From positions 1 to 37,898 of the forward strand of contig CANORV010000008.1 in assembly GCA_947569245.1 (NCBI GenBank): DNA of 37,898 bases. The letters run 5' to 3'. Positions 34,772 to 37,898 of the stretch are shown in pieces. Origin of the DNA: an uncultured Mycoplasmatota bacterium. Its GTDB lineage: Bacteria > Bacillota_I > Bacilli_A > RF39 > UBA660. Under the pieces are notes generated by a model. The model did no database searches and was not told the DNA's origin. It saw only the letters and a list, made by a program, of their open reading frames with translations. The translations under genes were made by a program, and so were the position numbers. Each line of letters starts with the position of its first letter. The stretch's first letter is position 1.

Positions 34772-36001
34772 TTATTTGTTATTATTTTTTAAACCTTTCA
34801 TTCCTTTTATTCCACCAAGTTCAGTAAATCCTTTTAAAATATTTGAATCAAAAGAATGAACTTTAGCAATTCTCTTTTTATAGTCCTTTATACCGATATT
34901 AATCATATCATCTAGTAATTCAGTATATCTTTTTCCAATTGGTTCCCATAGGTAAAATGCTAGAGAACCTGGTATGCTATTTATTTCATTTATATATATT
35001 TTATTAGTTTTCTCATCAATCAAAAAGTCAATTCTACAAACTCCACTACTTCCTAGGGCCTTAAAAGCTTTTACACCAATTTCTTCAATTTCTTCTTGCT
35101 GTTTTTTATCAAGAGGAGCAGGTACTACTCTAGATGCAGATGCCATTCCTTTACTTGGTGCCTTTGCAAAGTTTTTTATACCCTTTATTCCTTTGGTTTT
35201 TTTATTTCCAATATACTTTTCTTCATAAGTTAAGAAATCCTTTTTAGACATAACCTGTTCAATAGCACTAATTTGTTGGTTTTCATAGTTTCCTAAAACA
35301 CTAATGTTTACTTCTTTTAGATTTTCCACTACCTCTTCAACAACGATTTTTGAGTCATACTTAATGGCATCTTCTATTGCATCTATTAATTCAGCATTAT
35401 CGTGTGCTACATTTATTCCAACACTACTACCTAATTTAGCAGGTTTTATGATTACTGGATACTTTAGATTACTTTCAATTTTGGTTATAACACTTTCTTT
35501 TTCATCATTATATTCAACATCATAAAACCATGTGTATGGAGTAACTGGTAATTTTTCACTTTCAAATATTTGCTTCATAAATAGTTTATCTTGACCAGCT
35601 ACTGAGGCATAGACATCTCCACCTACAAATGGAATACCAAGTGTCTGAAGGTATCCTTGTAAAACACCATCTTCGACATTTGTACCATGTACTATAGGAA
35701 AAGCAATATCTATTTCATCAATTTGTCGTTTAAATAAACCTTTACTTTGTAATATAAAGTGACCTTTCTTTTCATATAAAACTACTTCTTTTGCATATCT
35801 TTTTAGTAAATTCATATCTTGATATGTTTCAATTTCTTTTAACATTGCACCAGTATACCAAACTCTATCTTTTGATATATATATAGGAACTATATCATAT
35901 TTTTCTATATCCATTTTGTTCATAGCCTGAACTGCTGAAATTATACTTACTTCATGTTCAACACTTTCACCACCAAAGATGACACCAACTTTTATTTTCA
36001 T
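34772..36001 (-). CDS. ddl: D-alanine--D-alanine ligase
   Basis: ATP-grasp ligase that makes the D-Ala-D-Ala end of the peptidoglycan stem. 409 residues, longer than the usual 350-370. Seen: VIFGGESVEHEVSIISA, FPIVHGTNVEDGVLQG, the ATP-binding KPAKLGSSVGI, GVCRIDFLID, and YINEINSIPGSLAFYLWE. The omega-loop region after YEEKY carries a Lys/Gly-rich extension (GNKKTKGIKGIKNFAK, then KGMASASR), and a 25-residue tail adds KGFTELGGIKGMKGLK. EKY rather than the KxxY-type swap of Van ligases argues for D-Ala as second substrate. It stands alone with an extended -10 (TGATATACT, 36057-36065). Confidence 0.95.
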   Translation of the reverse strand: MKIKVGVIFGGESVEHEVSIISAVQAMNKMDIEKYDIVPIYISKDRVWYTGAMLKEIETYQDMNLLKRYAKEVVLYEKKGHFILQSKGLFKRQIDEIDIAFPIVHGTNVEDGVLQGYLQTLGIPFVGGDVYASVAGQDKLFMKQIFESEKLPVTPYTWFYDVEYNDEKESVITKIESNLKYPVIIKPAKLGSSVGINVAHDNAELIDAIEDAIKYDSKIVVEEVVENLKEVNISVLGNYENQQISAIEQVMSKKDFLTYEEKYIGNKKTKGIKGIKNFAKAPSKGMASASRVVPAPLDKKQQEEIEEIGVKAFKALGSSGVCRIDFLIDEKTNKIYINEINSIPGSLAFYLWEPIGKRYTELLDDMINIGIKDYKKRIAKVHSFDSNILKGFTELGGIKGMKGLKNNNK

Positions 36002-36056
36002 ATTTTCACTCCTTGTTTATAAACATGTATAAAACATGTAGACTTTTAATAATTAA

Positions 36057-36065
36057 AGTATATCA
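36057..36065 (-). promoter_or_regulatory. ddl: probable extended -10 of ddl
   Basis: Minus strand TGATATACT; no clear -35. Leader of about 50 nt, including two ACATGT hexamers 5 nt apart at 36023-36039. Confidence 0.4.
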
Positions 36066-36177
36066 TAATTTTTTTCTTCTTGTATCTTTTATAGTAAAAT
36101 ATTACTTTATTAGACATTATTTTATTTTAAATTTACTATACTATAAGCTATGCTATCTTTTTATTTTGTTGATTTTA

Positions 36178-36900
36178 TTAATCTAGAAAATTATTCAGAA
36201 TATTTGTAACTTGATCTATTGCTTCTAAGTATGCATAGTGAGTATATCCTTCTAATTCAATTAAAGCTCCATCTGAAAGTATTTTTTCTAACTTTTTAGC
36301 ATCTTCTAGCGGTGCTTGAATGTCATTGGTTCCCCATATTAATAACGTTGGAGCTGTTATTTTAGTTGCTTCATTTGATAAATCCTGATTAATAACGTTT
36401 ACTAGCACTTCTTTCATAATAGGACTAGCATTTTTATAGTCATCTGAACCAATATGATTCTTGGCATAGGCTTTTAATTTATTCATACCAGGTATCTTAT
36501 TTAATTTTTTTAAAAGTGCAGTTTTTGCCGATTTTGTTTCTTCTCTAACACATGGACTACCAAATAATACTACTTTATTGACATTATTTCTTGCTGCATA
36601 ACAAATGGCAACTCTTCCTCCAAATGAATGAGCTATTAAAGTTGGATTTTTTATTTCAAGTTCTTGAAGAAATTTTTCTAGGATATCCCTGTAATCATAT
36701 ATTGTATAAGCTTCTTTTAAATTATCACTTTTTCCAAAGCCTGGAAAATCGAGAATAGTTATTCTAAATTTTTTATCAAATCTCAAGGCTAATGGAAGCA
36801 TCATTTCAATATTTTGTCCCCAGCCATGTAAGAAAACTAAATCTTTTCCTTTACCAAATTGTTGATAGTTTATTTTTATATTGTTGATTATTTTTATCAT
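36178..36900 (-). CDS. alpha/beta hydrolase
   Basis: 240 residues with the full fold signature: oxyanion loop HGWGQN, FPGFGKSD, nucleophile elbow AHSFGGR (Ser), acid in LIWGTNDIQAP (Asp), and the C-terminal His in EGYTHYAYLE. Cytoplasmic, no signal peptide; the family covers esterases, lactonases and C-C hydrolases, and the substrate cannot be read here. AGGTG lies 6 nt before the ATG, with a near-consensus promoter just upstream. Confidence 0.9.
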   Translation of the reverse strand: MIKIINNIKINYQQFGKGKDLVFLHGWGQNIEMMLPLALRFDKKFRITILDFPGFGKSDNLKEAYTIYDYRDILEKFLQELEIKNPTLIAHSFGGRVAICYAARNNVNKVVLFGSPCVREETKSAKTALLKKLNKIPGMNKLKAYAKNHIGSDDYKNASPIMKEVLVNVINQDLSNEATKITAPTLLIWGTNDIQAPLEDAKKLEKILSDGALIELEGYTHYAYLEAIDQVTNILNNFLD

Positions 36901-36916
36901 TTATTTCACCTATTTA

Positions 36917-36945
36917 ATTATAGCATGTATATTTTAAGATGTAAA
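36917..36945 (-). promoter_or_regulatory. promoter of the alpha/beta hydrolase gene
   Basis: Minus strand TTTACA (36940-36945), 17-nt spacer, TATAAT (36917-36922) with TGC before it. Predicted leader only about 10 nt. Confidence 0.7.
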
Positions 36946-36986
36946 TTAATGAAAGAAATATCCATTAGTTTATGATAGAATATTTT

Positions 36987-37898
36987 TTATTCTGATAATA
37001 TATATGGGTCTTCTTTTGTTCCTGTTCCGCTTGTTATTTTAATACTTGCTTTTAAATATAATGTTGTATATGAAAATGAAGCGTTTCCTTTTACAGAGTT
37101 GGCACTATGAGTTGTTATATGAGCACCATTTCCTGAAGTAGTTCGTTTTACAATAAAGATAGCATTGCTATAGGCTTTTACATTCATACTCCATCCTGTT
37201 TCTCTCATCCAGTTGTCTTTAAATCTGATTCCATAATCTTCAGTATATGTTTTAACACCGTTAATATCTGTTAGATAGTAACCATCATATTTTACTTTCC
37301 ACATGTTAGGAGTTGTTGCATAACCAAAGTCTGATAAATGAATTGTTGCAACTTCTCCTGTATAGGTAGGACTTCCACATCCAACGTTTGAACTTCTTTC
37401 CTTTAAACACCAATTTCTAATGTCTTCTGTTGCAATATAATTTTCTGCTCCGACATACCACACAGCAGGTTCGACCATTCTTTTGTATTTTTCTTCAACT
37501 TTGTTATCATAGTTGTATTTGATATCACGTAAGATGTCTGATTGTTCAAAACAGTTATTTTTATATTGTGAGTTTAATGGATTCCAGTTTCCTCCATAAG
37601 GATAGGTACTCATTAATTTAACTCTTCTTTCAATAATACCTTTATCATTTTCGACATTAAATACACCAATTGCTCTCCATAAATCTTTACTTGAACCAAA
37701 TCTTATATAATTGTCTGCATTTAATCCAGAGTATCGGTAACTGTTGTTACAATCATCTATTACCATATTTGAAGAGGCAATAAGTTTATCTGTAGCAAGT
37801 GGAATGCAGCTTTGAGTATTACAAGTAACTTTTTCATTTGAGATTGTACAGTTTTGATTGTTGTAATTAGATTTTCTATATACTTGTTTTACTCCTCC
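36987..37898 (-). CDS. Cys-containing exported protein, C-terminal part (partial)
   Basis: The frame is open to the window edge (304 codons including the stop; an internal ATG at 37766 is not the start). The visible part has an N-terminal segment with paired cysteines (QNCTISNEKVTCNTQSCIPL), then a domain with IRFGSSKDLWRAIGVFN, YPYGGNWNPL, WYVGAENYIATEDIRNWCLKE and GYYLTDINGV, ending TSGTGTKEDPYILSE. That GTGxxxDPYxL ending and the LWRxIGVF pattern recur in exported, often pilin-like or DUF6273-like, proteins of low-GC gut bacteria. An extracellular role is likely; function unknown. The signal peptide would lie beyond the window. Confidence 0.6.
   Translation of the reverse strand, partial: GGVKQVYRKSNYNNQNCTISNEKVTCNTQSCIPLATDKLIASSNMVIDDCNNSYRYSGLNADNYIRFGSSKDLWRAIGVFNVENDKGIIERRVKLMSTYPYGGNWNPLNSQYKNNCFEQSDILRDIKYNYDNKVEEKYKRMVEPAVWYVGAENYIATEDIRNWCLKERSSNVGCGSPTYTGEVATIHLSDFGYATTPNMWKVKYDGYYLTDINGVKTYTEDYGIRFKDNWMRETGWSMNVKAYSNAIFIVKRTTSGNGAHITTHSANSVKGNASFSYTTLYLKASIKITSGTGTKEDPYILSE

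Noticed and set aside
36023-36039. Two ACATGT hexamers before ddl as an operator
   Set aside because: Each hexamer is short and self-palindromic; no matching site or regulator elsewhere in the window.

Overview
The window is a very AT-rich, gene-dense stretch of chromosome, almost all of it coded on the minus strand. Plus-strand exceptions are the partial gene at the left edge, gpsA and one tRNA-Ser. The organism looks like a low-GC Bacillota that keeps at least part of the endospore programme: sigG, a ylmC-type gene and a yyaC-type gene are present. It has a peptidoglycan wall (ddl) and uses ordinary stop codons. Tiny leaders, AGGTG-type ribosome binding sites, DUF285/BspA repeats and many small zinc-ribbon membrane proteins suggest an uncultured gut lineage of Bacilli or Clostridia. 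That placement is inference; no marker gene here fixes it.

Layout. 1-3.7 kb: gene tail, zinc-ribbon membrane protein, gpsA, and a BspA-like surface protein whose reading frame is broken at a run of nine G. 4.0-9.6 kb (minus): cytidylate-kinase-like gene, sigG, an unlisted 55-residue membrane protein, ylmC-like gene, U32 peptidase, thioredoxin-like anchor protein, trmL. 9.6-13.5 kb: a heterodimeric ABC exporter leading into the kinase and sigG. 13.8-18.9 kb: adenylate-forming ligase, hybrid histidine kinase, TraB/GumN lipoprotein. 19-24.1 kb: yyaC-like gene, membrane-linked XRE regulator, and a two-gene unit of CbxX-type AAA+ ATPase and zinc-ribbon membrane protein. 24.3-29.4 kb: DNA alkylation repair protein, TtcA-like protein, iron alcohol dehydrogenase, papain-like hydrolase, multi-pass glycosyltransferase-like protein. 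29.5-32.6 kb: tRNA-Ser, DUF5684 protein, tRNA-Ile/Asn/Glu cluster, pssA with an in-frame TAG near its start, an IS3-type transposase remnant, tRNA-Lys. 32.7-37.9 kb: TPM-domain and zinc-ribbon pair, ddl, alpha/beta hydrolase, and the C-terminal part of a Cys-containing exported protein.

Four observations stand out. (1) A nine-G tract in a surface-protein gene is one base away from restoring a 445-residue protein, which looks like a phase-variation switch, or an assembly error. (2) The sigG leader can fold into a hairpin that buries the ribosome binding site and is followed by a U run, so it could act as terminator and translational lock on a sigma gene that lies behind an ABC exporter operon. 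(3) pssA carries TAG at codon 13, immediately followed by GTG, suggesting stop-restart translation or a nonsense mutation. (4) Helically phased A-tracts sit directly upstream of the tRNA-Ile/Asn/Glu promoter.
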